DNA of 64,000 bases from contig NW_026947507.1 of the NCBI RefSeq assembly GCF_034190915.1, positions 18,300,501 through 18,364,500 of the forward strand, in the 5' to 3' direction. Below are positions 34,141 through 46,239 of the stretch, piece after piece (the first letter of the stretch is position 1; the number at the start of each line of letters is the position of its first letter). The stretch comes from Cavia porcellus. Lineage: Eukaryota > Chordata > Mammalia > Rodentia > Caviidae. The notes beneath the pieces were generated by a model. That model had not been told where the DNA came from. It made no database searches and was given only the letters and a program-made list of their open reading frames with translations. Position numbers and translations under genes: made by a program.

Positions 34141-37100
34141 AAAATTAATGGAAGAATACAATACTTCCATGACAAAGAACAATTGAAATAACTCATGACC
34201 TCCAAACCAACACAAACTACAAGAATATTAAATGTTATTCTTATGGAGACAAAAACAACAATGACAGCAGGAAGAAATTGCCAAACAAGGCACGCAAATA
34301 AACAGAGGGAAAAATAGGGAACCAACAGTAGGAAAAAAACCTGGCAAAGACAAAAAAATATATATGAGTTATGACCATTAATGTAAGTTGTGTCAATTCA
34401 CCAATCCAAAAAAAAAAAAAACAAAACAGATTGAAAGAACAGTTCAAGAACAGTATCCAACAAAATACAATAAATAAGAAACAAAATTAAACAGAAACTC
34501 ATATACTAGAAGTCAAAGGATGGAAAACAATATTAAATGTAACATAAACCCAGAAAAAAGCATGGATAGCTATTCTGTTTGCAGACAATATGAACTTCAA
34601 CCATCTATGATCAAAACAGATAGAGAAGATCACTACATGCATTTTAGGGGAAACATTCAAAGAAAGAGATAACAATCATAAATGTATAGGCACTAAACAT
34701 AAGAGCACTCAACAATATTAAGGATGAATATTAATAGACATGAAAACTCAAACAAATAATAACACAATTCTGTCGTAATAGAGGACCTCAATACCCTATC
34801 GTCACAAAGTAATAAATCTACAAGAAAAAAATCAGCAAAGAAATAACAGAACTGAAACACATCTATGAACACATGAACTTCATAGACATTTTCAGAGTGT
34901 TCCTCCCAGTAACATCAGAATACAAATTTTTCTTAGCTGCACATAGGATATTCACTAAAATAGACCATAGACTAGCCAATAAAACGTGCTTATATAAATG
35001 GAAAAGAATTGAAATTGTCCCATCTGATCATAGTGAAACAAATCTAGAAATTAATGACAGAAGAAATTGCAAAACTACATAAAGATATAAAAATTAAACA
35101 CCCTCTTGAACAACAAATCAATCACAGATGAAATTTAAAAGAAATTAAACAATATCTACAATCAAATGAAAATGCAAATACAACTTAGCAGAACCTGTGA
35201 TGCAGAGAAATAGTACTAAGAGGAAAATTTATAGCAGTTAATTCTCACATCAGGAAAACAGAATGAGAAAAAACAACATAATGCTACACTAAAAACTTCT
35301 AGAAAAAGTGGAGTAAGTCAAGAACTAAGCCCATGCAAGGGAGGAAATTATAAAGATTTGAGCAGAAATTAATACTATTGAGACTAAAAATCAAAACAAA
35401 GGATTAATGAATCAGTGAGTTGTTTCCTAAAAATTATAAATAAAATTGATAAATCACTAGTCAACCTTATTTCAAAAGGACAAAAAACCCTCAAATTCAT
35501 ACAAGAAGGAACCATAAGGTAGAAATCATTAGAGATCTTGTGGAAATTCAGAGGATCATCAATACCTGATTAGAAAATCTTTACTCACATGAAATGTAAA
35601 GCACAGAACAAACGGACAGATTCAAGAAATGTATGAATTAACAAAGCTGAATTGAAAAGATATAAACATTCTAAATAAGCAAATATCAAATTATGAAATT
35701 AAAAATGCAATTGACAACTTATCAACAATGAAATAATTCAGGTCCTGATGGAACTACTGTTGAATTCTACCGAGAAATTAAAAAAAAAAAAATAAAGCCA
35801 ATACTCTTTAATGAAATCAAAAGGAAAACAGTGCTCCAAACTCATTCCCAGAGAGAAGTATTACTCTGATACAAAAACCAGAATAATACCTCAGCAGAAA
35901 ACAAAACAAAACAAACAAACAAAAAAACAATTTGTCTAATGTTTTGTCAGATATAAAACTTCTCAATAAAATACTAACAAACAGAATGCAGCAAGTCATT
36001 TAGAAGATTATACAGCATAACCAAGTGGAATTCATGCTAGGAATGCAGGGAAGGTTGTAAATATGCAAACCAATTAACATAATACACCTTATCAACAGAG
36101 CCAAACATAAAAATCACATGATAATTTCAATAGATGCAGAGAAAGTTTTCTATAAAGTCCAAACTCTTCCATGATAAAAACCCTAGAGAAAATCAGAATA
36201 CAGAGCCAGACCCATGATTCTTCCCATGAGTCAGTGCCATTCATGGACCAGGGGAAGAGAGAACAAGGCCACACCAGCAAGTAAACTCAGTCTTGGAAAC
36301 AACATCATGCATGGGTGGCTGCCACACCAGGAACAGCCAGACTCACGCCTCTCTCTGTGACTCAGCACCATTTGCAGTCTTGAGAGACAGAGAACAAGGC
36401 CACACTAGCAAACAAAGGCATTATGGTAACTATTGTTGATTTAGTAATGTTATGAAGTCCTGTGTTTTATACTGGTTTGTTTTGATTGGCTTTATCCTGT
36501 TTTATCCTTTCTAAAAATAAGAAAAAGAAAATCAGAATAGATGGTCTTTGCATTAATCTGATAAAGCAATTTATGACAAACCAACATAGCTTTCACTATA
36601 AAACCAGGAACAAAACAAGGATATTCCCTACCACCACTCTTATTTAATATAGTTCTGGAAATATTAGCCAGAGCAATTAGACAAGGAAGAGGAATAAAGA
36701 TAGATAAAAAAGAAGTGAAATTATTCTTATTTTCAGATGACATGATACATTACAAAGAAGACTCATCAAAATTTCCACCAAAAGACTTCCAGGTTTAAAA
36801 TCAAATTCATCAGCATAAATGGATGCAAAATCAATACTCAAAATTCAAGAGTATCCCTATGCACAAAAATTAAGCTCACTGAGACTGAAATTAAGAAAAT
36901 CACATCCTTACAATACCATCAAAAAATGCAACGCTTAGGAATCTAATAAAGGAAGTAAAAGATCTATACACTGAAAATTACAATACTCTTTAAATGGACA
37001 TTGAAGAGGATATTTTAATATATTTGATGTAATCACAATCAAAATACCATTAGCATACTTCACAAATCTAGAAAAAAATATTGCTAAAATTCATTTGGAA

Positions 37101-38490
37101 ACAGAAGAGAGCTAGAATAGCAAAGGGAATCCTGGGCAAAAAAAGACAATGTAGGTGGCATCACAATTGCTTACTTGAAATTATACTACAATAGTACTGT
37201 TATAAAATCAGCTCCTTATCTGCAAAAAATTATATCAGAGAATCAATGGTACAGTTTAGAAAATATAGACACAACTCTAAACCCACTGTGCCACCTGATT
37301 TTTGACTAAGGGGTCAGACATATTCCCTGAAAGAAAGATAATATCTTTAATAAATTGTGATAGAAACAATGACTTAACATATGCTGAAGGCAAAAATTTG
37401 ACCTGTCTCTATCACCATGCACTAAACTAAAAGATAGATCAAAGAGATAATATTAAAACAGAAGCACTGAATCTTCTGGAAGAAAGAGTAGGCAAAAATC
37501 TTGAAGACATAGAGGTAGGCAGAAAGTTTGTGACCAAAATCCAACCTACATAGGAAGTACTTCAAAGAATCAACAACTGATATCTCATTTAACTAATTCA
37601 CAAAAAAAAAAAAAAAAAAGAAATCATCAACAGAATGAAAAGAATACCCACAGACTGCACAGACTGGGAATAAATGTTAGACAACTGTCCCTTAGAAAAA
37701 GAACTTCTATCTGGAACACAAAAAGCATTGAGAAAAAAATGGGACTCCCTCAAATTCAAAGACCCAATCCAAAGATGGGCAGCTGAGATGTGTTTATACA
37801 TTTCAGGGGAAAAAATTCAAATGGCAAATAAATATTGAAAAAAGTTCAAAATCATTAGTCTCAAATAACACTAAGTTTCCAGCTCCCATCTTAAAAAAAT
37901 AGTTATCATTCATAAATAACCCACAATAAATGCTGGCAAAGGGAAAATGGGGAAAATGGGACCCTTGGGGAAATGGGACCTTGTGGGGGGAAAACAGGAC
38001 AACATTGTAGACTGGTACAACCACTGTGGAAATCGTGTGGAGATTTCTCAAAAAACTAGGATTGCAAGTCCCATGCAATCCAGATATTCCCCTTCTGGGT
38101 ATTTTCTCAGAAGAATTAGGAGCATCTTACCACAGTGATATATGCACACCTGTGTATATAGCAGCACAATTTATAATAGCCAAATTTTCGAACAACTGGA
38201 ATGCCCATCAACCAAGGAGTGGATAGAAAAGGTGGTATTTTTATACAACATTTTTTATACAACATATTTTTATACGACAGTTATAAAGAAAGATAAACTT
38301 GAGACTTATAGGTAAATGGATGAAACTAGAGACCATACTCATGTGAATTAAATCAGACCCACTGGTGTAAACATCATATTGTTTCCCTTGTGTTAGAAAC
38401 TCAGAGAATCAATAATACCTGAAATGATACTGCAAAAGGGAATAAACTGCTCAAAGGGAAACAACAATGAGGAAAAGGATAAAAGAAGTA
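34141..38490 (+). pseudogene. Old L1, part 2: end of ORF1, ORF2 and 3' end
   Basis: ORF2 encodes the endonuclease and reverse transcriptase of L1. Seen in order: the ORF1 end (to about 34,260); endonuclease remnants (ISKEITELKHIYEHMNFID, then FFLAAHRIFTKIDHRLANKT at 34,830-34,990); an RT segment (SGPDGTTVEFY at 35,735; LLNKILTNRMQQVI at 35,960; HNQVEFMLGMQG at 36,015; [11 protein letters not shown] at 36,120); RT continuation after the nested insertion ([24 protein letters not shown] at 36,625; LFSDDMIHY at 36,730); and the C-terminal end (WYNHCGNRVEIS near 38,010). A 3' UTR follows to about 38,490. Stops and indels occur throughout. The 326-bp insertion at 36,201-36,526 splits it. Confidence 0.88.
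36201..36526 (+). mobile_element. Short nonautonomous element: 5' monomers joined to a half-L1-type 3' tail
   Basis: This 326-bp insertion is flanked by perfect 13-bp repeats GAAAATCAGAATA (36,188-36,200 and 36,527-36,539). Its left part is two related units of about 100-110 bp. Each carries AGCCAGAC, ACTCAGC/AGTCAGTGCCAT, and AGAGAACAAGGCCACAC followed by AGCAA. Its right part, from 36,415, is a single 3' repeat unit (GGCATTATGGTAACTATTGTTG, shown in part; ATGAAGTCCTGTG; TTTTGATTGGC) ending TATCCTTTCTAAAAATAAGA. It has no coding sequence, so it would need L1 (and perhaps ORF1p) in trans. Confidence 0.85.
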
Positions 38491-38504
38491 AGGGAAAGAA
38501 AAAA

Positions 38505-38506
<2 letters not shown>

Positions 38507-38582
<76 letters not shown>
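38507..38582. repeat. Compound (CA)n(TA)n microsatellite
   Basis: CA units to about 38,542, then TA units. It abuts the A-rich 3' end of the old L1. Confidence 0.97.
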
Positions 38583-38585
<3 letters not shown>

Positions 38586-38589
38586 AGCT

Positions 38590-39505
38590 AAGTTAATTAT
38601 ATTACTTATTTTCTTAGTTTTCCAAGAAAGATCAGACTAAGGTCATCAGTCTCTTGTTTATCTATAAACTAGCCAAACTACTTAACTAATTAGGGGGATA
38701 CTGTGGAATGGAGAAAAAAAAAAAAACTTCTGATAAATAAAAAGGAGATGAGAATAATCATTATTGAAATATCATACTTGTAAGAAAAACTACAAGTTCA
38801 GAACCCAAAAGTTATGTAGGCCTTTAAGCCCTACCAGGAATCTCATCTCAAGAAAAAAAAAAAAAAGAATGGTCTTAGAGATACCAGAAACCTTGGAACT
38901 GTGCTCTGGGCTGATACTTTTCCTGTAAATTTTCCTTTATCTGGGAGCCTTCTTTTTCAAAGGAGCAGCACTGTCATTATGGGTTGCCAGCCTCACAGAG
39001 GAACTCAAAATGAGTACTGCTTAGATCATAGACAAGCAGCCCAGTTTGAAACAACATATCACTTTACATTCTAATGCAGCCTGCCAAATGGAGACCTGGC
39101 CAAAGCAGGAGTACATATTCTAAACCACTCACCTTCAGTATACTCCAAGACCACACAAAAACGTGTGACCTCTCAACATAGTATGCCTCTTTTGTGAGGG
39201 ACCATTCTCTATTCTGAGTTTTTAAAATTCCATCCGTTCAACTGTTTTTATGCCTCTCACTGATATGTTTCAGCTTTCTCCAGGACTGGAGTTGAGGGCC
39301 CAATCTCCAGTTTAAAAGACCTTTGTAGATGCCACCTGGGGACAGGAACAAGAAAGTACCTATGCAAGGAGTAATGACAGAATGTACCTACAACTGACTG
39401 ACAATTGTGACATCAGAAAAATATATTTTTTAAGGAATGTTTTTGCCCAGGAAACTATTCTCAAACTCGAATGAAAGGTTTTGGTTATTTAGTTTTCTTA
39501 CCCCC
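38590..39505. other. Unidentified, with two A-rich tracts
   Basis: A runs at about 38,711-38,726 and 38,852-38,866 suggest retroposon tails. The bodies were not recognised. 38,890-39,470 is GC-richer and could be an old LTR. Confidence 0.35.
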
Positions 39506-39509
39506 ACAC

Positions 39510-40400
39510 CTTGGGACATAAAGTTTTATTTGTAGGTCAGCAGAGCCAGTAGGAAAGGCTTTCTCTCTTCCCATAGCCCTGCCTAGAAGAGCCTGCTGTC
39601 TCAAAGCACCTAAGTCGCCACCTGGTGTCCTGTGGTGTGTATGTTGGCACTTGAATGTGTGGCGGCAGTTTCTTGCTCAAGGCTTGACTGCAGCTCAGTG
39701 TGAAGACACTGGATTACGGACTGCTAGTCTGTGATCTTAGTGGTGCTCATCTGAAGCAACTTCGTGTGGCTGGCAACCTCAGAATCAGATCCTTGTTTAA
39801 ACTAGTGCTCCATTCCTTGGCGTATGACTCATTCTTTTCTGTCTCACACTGGCTTCTTGTATTTCTCAGTAAACTGGCAGGTCAGTGTCAAAATCTAGCT
39901 GGCCATCTATCAGGCGCCAGTAAACACTGATTTCCTCCTCTTTGTTATTCAGGAAGGCCAACTCCTCCTCCAGGATCTGTGTATTCAGGTGGATCTTAGC
40001 AGTGTGTGCTTCTCTAGAATACTGCACAGGTTTTTGTAAACAACCTCCATATGCTGACAGGATTTATTGTCTCTCAAACTTGGTTCAGAAACCGTTTTAC
40101 AACTAGGCACATGCTGACTTGTAGGACAATCATAGAGTCCTCTACAACAGCATCAAGAATCTCTAGTGACTGTAGTCACAGGAAGCTCCAGATGTGGCCT
40201 TTGGCTGCCAGTAGTCGATCCTCACTGCTAGTTTACATGGGCCAGCTTCAGGGTACATCCTTGTTTAAGTAGGATGGAAAGTTCTGTGAACCCATCTCCT
40301 TGTTCCCCTTGAGCAACATGTTATATCAGCTAGGGTTACTGGATGGCCACAACTGCAGTCCCCAGAGGAAAGCTAAGAAGTGGGCAGAATACATGGAAAT
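39510..40400 (-). pseudogene. Processed pseudogene of a type I keratin (KRT19-like)
   Basis: Type I keratins are intermediate-filament proteins of epithelia. The minus strand, read across frames from high to low coordinates, follows the KRT19 rod without introns. It shows LLKGNKEM (head/rod junction, about 40,310); a TSGASCDYSH block like the GPSRDYSHY region (about 40,175); DAVVEDSMIVLQVS where KRT19 has ATIENSRIVLQID (about 40,120); IHLNTQILEEELAFLNN plus EEIS (about 39,940-39,995); and ASHTKLLQMSTTKITD with TELQS (39,700-39,790). The sequence then jumps to LEQETAATHSS, the LEQEIATYRS end of the rod (about 39,660), so roughly 60 codons of coil 2 are missing. An AATAAA on minus lies at 39,525-39,530. 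Several stops and frameshifts are present. KRT18 or another type I keratin is the alternative parent. Confidence 0.8.
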
Positions 40401-40643
40401 GCTGAACTCAACTAAGCCTAGGTGGATACAGGGGCAGGAAGTGTAAAGCACAGGAAACTATCACATAGACACAGAAACACCAGGTGGATGACAAGTGATG
40501 ATATCTGTGGAAATTCATGCCCAGTTGAAGGTTGAGAATCATATTGGCCTCAGGAGCTATTGTAAGTGGAAGCTAACTATTCTTTTCCTACAATTTTACC
40601 AGTAAGAAGCCAGTTACCAAAGTTACAGACTTCAAGGAAACCA

Positions 40644-40757
40644 TTATCATTTTCTTTTTCTTTTTTATTGGTACCAGGGATCGAATTCACGACTACCTGC
40701 TTGCGAGGCAGGCGCTTATCCTTGAGCTAAATCCCCAGCCCCAACCTTATCATTTTC
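40644..40757 (-). mobile_element. ID-like SINE with 11-bp TSD
   Basis: TTATCATTTTC at 40,644-40,654 and 40,747-40,757 flanks it. The minus strand reads GGGGCTGGGGATTTAGCTCA, a few missing bases in the A-box region, GCGCCTGCC and GAATTCGATCCCTGGTACC. Confidence 0.92.
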
Positions 40758-40759
40758 AA

Positions 40760-41249
40760 CACTCATACCTGTAATGGCCATGAAGATTGATAGATGAGTC
40801 CTCCCCACTAGTCAAACCATAACAAGCAGATCATTCTTCAAGGAGTTCCTTCTCCAGTCAAGTCAGGGCATTTTCATTTTTCACAAACTGGGCTTGGGCA
40901 GCATGTACCTTCTAAGATGCCCTGCAAGATTCCTCTGGACCACTGGTGGCTATATTTCCCTTTAGTAAAGTGAAATTTTTACTAATTTTACACTATGGCT
41001 TCTGCATTCTATATTGTCTCATGGATGGGTTTCACATGCATTGCCTGTTTCATTTACAGACCTCCAGAGTTCAAGCAGCTGCCTTTAGATGTGAGTCATC
41101 TGTAACTTGATGGGATCTGAGGCCATCATCCTAGAGTATAATCTGTGGAGAGTAAGAATGAAAGTGGCTTTCTGAACTGAAGGACAGAGTGTGACAGCAG
41201 ACTGCCTAGATGTCTGTCTTTCCCCCTTTTGTAGCTACATGATTGTGTT
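40760..41249. other. Unidentified GC-moderate segment
   Basis: This is not obviously part of the keratin pseudogene, and no repeat was recognised. Confidence 0.3.
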
Positions 41250-41394
41250 TTTATGCTCCTTTTCTTTTCTTCTTCTTCTTATTTTTTAATCTTTTTCGTT
41301 TTTATAGGTACCAGGGATCGAACTCACGACCCCATACTTGCAAGGAAGGCGCTTATGCCGCTGAGCTAAATCCTCAGCCCCTTTATGCTCCTTT
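41250..41394 (-). mobile_element. ID-like SINE with 13-bp TSD
   Basis: TTTATGCTCCTTT at 41,250-41,262 and 41,382-41,394 flanks it. The minus strand reads GGGGCTGAGGATTTAGCTCA, GGCATAAGCGCC, GAGTTCGATCCCTGGTACC and a long A-rich tail with GAAG units. Confidence 0.95.
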
Positions 41395-42234
41395 CCATGC
41401 ATTCATGTTATTAAATTCTGGCCAATGCTATTTAACATTTTCAATTAACCCAGTACACTTAAGCACAGAATGTACTTTACTTCAAAAGTAAAAAAATAAA
41501 ATTCCTCTGCAATCATCTATCCATTTTTTGTTCTAGTTAGTTGATGGGTATTGACAGCCAGGATAGCCTGAGAACCTCTATCATGAAGTTAGCAAATGCT
41601 GTGAGATCCACTTTCCAGAGACATTTGAGAAGGAAGTACTTCCACGATCTCCACTAACTGTCTCTTACCGTGACTCTGGGTTGGACTTTACCTGAGCAAT
41701 AAAGTGACTTTACTGATGCTAATGCACTGAGATTTGAGAACTAATATATTACAGCAACTAGTATCATTTAAACTACATAAAAATCCAAAATTTAATGTGC
41801 CATACTTATGTAACAACTTAATAAAATGCATACCCCCCCCCTAAGTGCCATGTAGCATTATTTTAAAGACTATTTTGCTTTAATACAGTTAAATCCCCTA
41901 TATGCTTAAAATGCATTTACATGTCTCAAACTACAAAATGCTGCTGTCTTTCCTGCTGATCTGACCTGGGATCACACTTCTACCAGCCTATCCTCCTAGC
42001 TGCCTACATCAATGTATTTACCCTAGAGCAACACTTCTATAACTGCTTTTTAAATCCCAAAGAAAAATTTTTATTTTTTACTCCTTTGAAAATTATAACC
42101 CTTATTAACTTGTTTCTGTTCTTCAAGTTCTCAGTGAAAAACTGAAGAGCGGGGTAAACACAGTCTGAGGAAACCACATTTAAATTTTGAAAAATAAATT
42201 GTATAGAATACTTCATTTGATCTGCACACAAAAG

Positions 42235-42360
42235 CATATGTTACAGGCGAGGTAGTGGCTATTAGCCCCATTCTGCTAATAAGTAAAAACCTGTTGAGCT
42301 GGTGCATGGCTACCTCTGGTCTTTAGATTCTTGTTTCCAGGCACTTCAAATGTCACTTGA
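42235..42360 (+). mobile_element. Possible MIR fragment
   Basis: GAGGTAGTGGCTATTAGCCC and CATTCTGCTAATAAGTAAA resemble the MIR core (GTAGGTACTATTATCCCCAT followed by GAGGAAAC). It is heavily diverged. Confidence 0.5.
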
Positions 42361-43353
42361 AGATCCAGCAATTTTTCATCAAGTGAAATAAGTCATTGCT
42401 GTTATTATATTTTTGTGAAACGTGTGGAATTATATTGTACTCTTATATAGTCTTTAACACCTTTCATATTTTCTTATATCTCATAGGCTTCAATTTAAAA
42501 ACAAACAAAAATGTTGATTGGCTAATTGTTTCCAGGATTTATCTCAACCTATTTATTTATTCATTCATTTGGTTTCTGATACTACATTATTCTTGACCTT
42601 CCCAACCTGTCACAACTATCTTTTCTATTTAAAATTCATATTTACATTTATTCCTCATTAAGTGAATTGTAAAATCTTTATTATCAAATACTTAGAAAAA
42701 GGACTGAAGGAGAGAAGGTTAAACTTCAAGGGGAAGAGAACTGAAAAGTAGCTATTGAAATATCCAAAAAATTAAGCCAGTTAGTATCAGCTGTATTAAG
42801 GAAATCTTTCACGTTCACTAGTTAGCTTGTTATTTCTCTTGGTTTTATCATTTATTAATTGAACTTGATGATCATATCTTGTAAATACTTGAAATATATT
42901 TTGTGTGAATACTATGCATCTCATTTGTATGCTTAGTTACAGATACTCTGATATTGCCTACATCATAGGACTAAGAGATCAAAAATAAAATACATGGAGA
43001 AAATTTTACAATAACAATAATCTGATGCACTAATGCAACGTTGTTGGAATTACAGAGAGAGTTTATTTACATTTTCAGAACCAAGTAAAATAATATAATA
43101 AAATGGCACAAAAATTGAGAGACTGAAAAACAGAAATCACATTGGTATATAAAATGGTGAGCAAAAAATTCTCTGTTTCAGTCTTTCCAATGTTTTATGT
43201 GAGCAACCTGAGATTCTGTGTGCTTGTGCTATCTGACTATGCCTAGAGCTCTGGGGAAAATGAGATAAGATTTCTTATTTTTACGTAACATTAGAACACT
43301 TAGGGTACCTCACAAAAGTTGTACTATACACAATTCTGTAGAGAAACCAGAGG

Positions 43354-43503
43354 TGGAAAACTTTTAATTTTATTTTGGGGCAGAATCTCACAAAAGTGCA
43401 CGAGTTAGTCTCAAATTTCTGATCCTCCTGCCTCAGCTATCTGAGTAACTGGGATTACAGACCTGTACTATTGGGCTTGGCTGGAAAACTTTTCAACAAT
43501 GTT
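43354..43503 (-). mobile_element. B1-type SINE with 12-bp TSD
   Basis: Repeats TGGAAAACTTTT at 43,354-43,365 and 43,492-43,503 flank a B1 complement: TTGGGGCAGAATCTCAC, GATCCTCCTGCCTCAGC, and CTGGGATTACAGACCTG. The middle is diverged. Confidence 0.88.
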
Positions 43504-43744
43504 ATTAAATAGAGCCAAAGGAACCTATTGGCAGAGATATAGATCTATGTCACAGAAAGTCCTTTTAAAGACTATGCACCTTGAATTATATTAAATACTC
43601 TATCAGAAAATAAAACTATTCCTGGCATTTGCGGTAGCTGATGAACTTTTTTCTCTTTCACTTTCCCTATTACATATTCCTGGGATAAACTTGCTGCTCT
43701 CAAATTCTTTTTTGCTTCTTTCTTTAGTTTACCCAGAGTCATCC

Positions 43745-43860
43745 AGTATTATCTCACTTATTTCTAATGACAGCCATGTGTTTTAGATATTTTTATCCTC
43801 TTTCTTCACCAAAGAAATTGAATTTAAAGTTTGAGTAGCTTTCAAAAAATATACAAATTT
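43745..43860 (+). mobile_element. Possible MIR fragment
   Basis: CAGTATTATCTCACTTATTT, AATGACAGCCATGTG, TTTTTATCCTC and ACCAAAGAAATTGAA roughly follow MIR order. Confidence 0.4.
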
Positions 43861-44157
43861 AAAACTAATAATGAGAAGTTGTGAACTTGAAGAGTTGTGT
43901 TATCTCCAAACATACTCTGTGTTCTTCATGGCTTGACAGTTCTCAGGAGCATGTCTGCCATTATGGAAGAGGAGATTGTGACTGAGAAAGATTAGCTCAC
44001 TTCTTAACATTGCTGATTTGTGTACCATATTTCTCAGCCCATGATTGTTCAAATTCGGAGGCCAACGTCCTTTTGACTATAATGTCTCTTCACTAAAAGT
44101 TAACACCTTAAATCAACCTAATATAAGCACTGCTAACATTCACAGTGATATTTAATT

Positions 44158-44177
44158 TATATATATATATATATATT
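44158..44177. repeat. Short (TA)n tract
   Basis: About ten TA units. Confidence 0.9.
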
Positions 44178-44599
44178 TAAATAAATGGGGGTTTGCATTT
44201 AAATCTTAAAGTAAATCTGCATTATGATATAATTCTGTATAAGAAACAGCATACATTTGATACCATTTTAAACTGTGTTATGGGTTGAAGTGCCAGTTTG
44301 CCGTATAATAAAGCTTCCCTATTATAATTTGCTAATTGTTTTTCACGACAACTATCCATATATTCATTATTTCTTTCATGTTTAAAAATTATCAAAAAAA
44401 TATTGCTAGCTTTATCCTATGGCAAAGTGCCATGACGTGGTCCATTCCTGAGAAGCCATATGGCGGTGGCTCTGCCATCTGCTTATCCTGAATTCCTCTC
44501 CTGGCAAACCTTGAACCCATATGGGTTATTTGGGTCTCATCTGTGAACCTCACTAGGAAATTAAAACATTCGGTATCTATACTTTTCCCTAAAAACAAC

Positions 44600-46030
44600 T
44601 CTTTATAAACAGTTTAAATATGAAGATTATTTTCTTTTTTCTTTACCTTCTTGATCTAGTTTGCACACACTTGCTGCCTTCTACGAGATGCAGGGATGAT
44701 TTGATCGTAGGGATATGTGAAAACTGTCAGGGTAGGATTCTGGGACTTAAACATTACAATCACCTTGAAGAATTGACGGTCTATGCTTTGTGGATATGAA
44801 ACTTCATCAGTCAGGAGATAAAGTGATCCATTCTTTTACATGTTGACAGGATAGCAATTTGATGTCAATGTTGAGAGTCACATATTCACACAATAAGACG
44901 ACACAGAATCTATGAACAGGCCTCTCATATTTCCAGTGACAGCTATTTTCTATGATGTCTAGAATAGCTGATATGAGCTGTAAAAAATAATTTAAAGTAA
45001 GTATATCTATTTCTTATGTGACAGAGTCTCATGCTTTAGTGAAAATGTGGTAATAGCCCATTTACCACTTTGCTCTTTAGTATTTTTCTTTAAGCAGAAT
45101 AATGATATCTAATCTACGCTATTCAAATATTTATATACGTATATATTTATATATATGGCATCTTTTTATAATTATATTAAATTAAAAAATGTTTTTAACT
45201 TAAGAAAAAACTCTTACAAATAAAACAATGCATATGAAAAAATAAACTCCATGCTGAGAATAATTAAACGAATAAATACTACTCATTCAAGAAACAATTT
45301 GTATAAAAGAAATAGCTGACCTTGTTGTAGGAAGATCTATGTTAGACAAATTAATGTTTTAACAAGTATGACTGTGACTGATGCAGTATTCACCAAGGAC
45401 ATTTGTCAAGAATACAAAGTCAAACATTTTGGTTCCTAGAATTGCTCACATAACTACTCACTGTACTTGAGAAATTAGCACAAATTCCTTGGCAAAAGTT
45501 TCATGTGATTCTACTCAGTTCTACATTCTAAAGTTAAAAAACTGCATACTCATAAAATCAGTTACCAAACAGCACAGATTCTACACTTGAAATATTATTT
45601 CAAAATTTTCTGAGAGAATTTACTATAATTACCAAATGTAAAGTATTACTAACTCAAAAGTGGACCATTTAGAAGAAAGTAAGTGGCTGAAGATAGGAAG
45701 TTACAAGGTCAGAGGTTTGAATTTGCATTTTTTCTTCTTCCAAGGAAGTGAAATCTATTCTAAGAGTAAAATATAGAACAGAATTTCCTAATGCATTTTA
45801 AATGATTAAACTACTAATTCATGCTATTAAACTTATCCAGAAACGACTATACAAAGGTCCTAAAAACATGGATTTTATTGTCATGTTTGATTTTTTTTCT
45901 TGGATTTTTCTAAATCCAGGCTTTCTATATACTGCAAGGTAGGAAATTGTATTGCTAGTATTATATTACAAGAAGTACTATGGATGCCCCAGCCAGAGTT
46001 GAGACCTTACTTTGAATTTACTCAAATATC
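44600..46030. other. No recognised feature
   Basis: AT-rich, with no recognisable repeat or coding domain. Confidence 0.4.
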
Positions 46031-46033
46031 AGT

Positions 46034-46034
<1 letters not shown>

Positions 46035-46108
<74 letters not shown>

Positions 46109-46128
46109 CACACACACACAGAAACACA
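46035..46128. repeat. Interrupted (CA)n microsatellite
   Basis: Three CA blocks are separated by the same interruption, GAAA, suggesting expansion of a larger CA-plus-GAAA unit. Confidence 0.97.
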
Positions 46129-46239
46129 CTCATAAATAAAAATGGGAAAATGAATTTATCCACAATTTTGATAGATTGTGAAGGCAGCTAGTTTTTAGTC
46201 CTAGAATGCAGAGAAAACTTTTAATTCAGAGACTGGTAG

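Noticed and set aside
39700..40272. Plus-strand open frames of 76 and 73 codons as possible genes
   Set aside because: They are antisense to the keratin pseudogene and have no recognisable domain.
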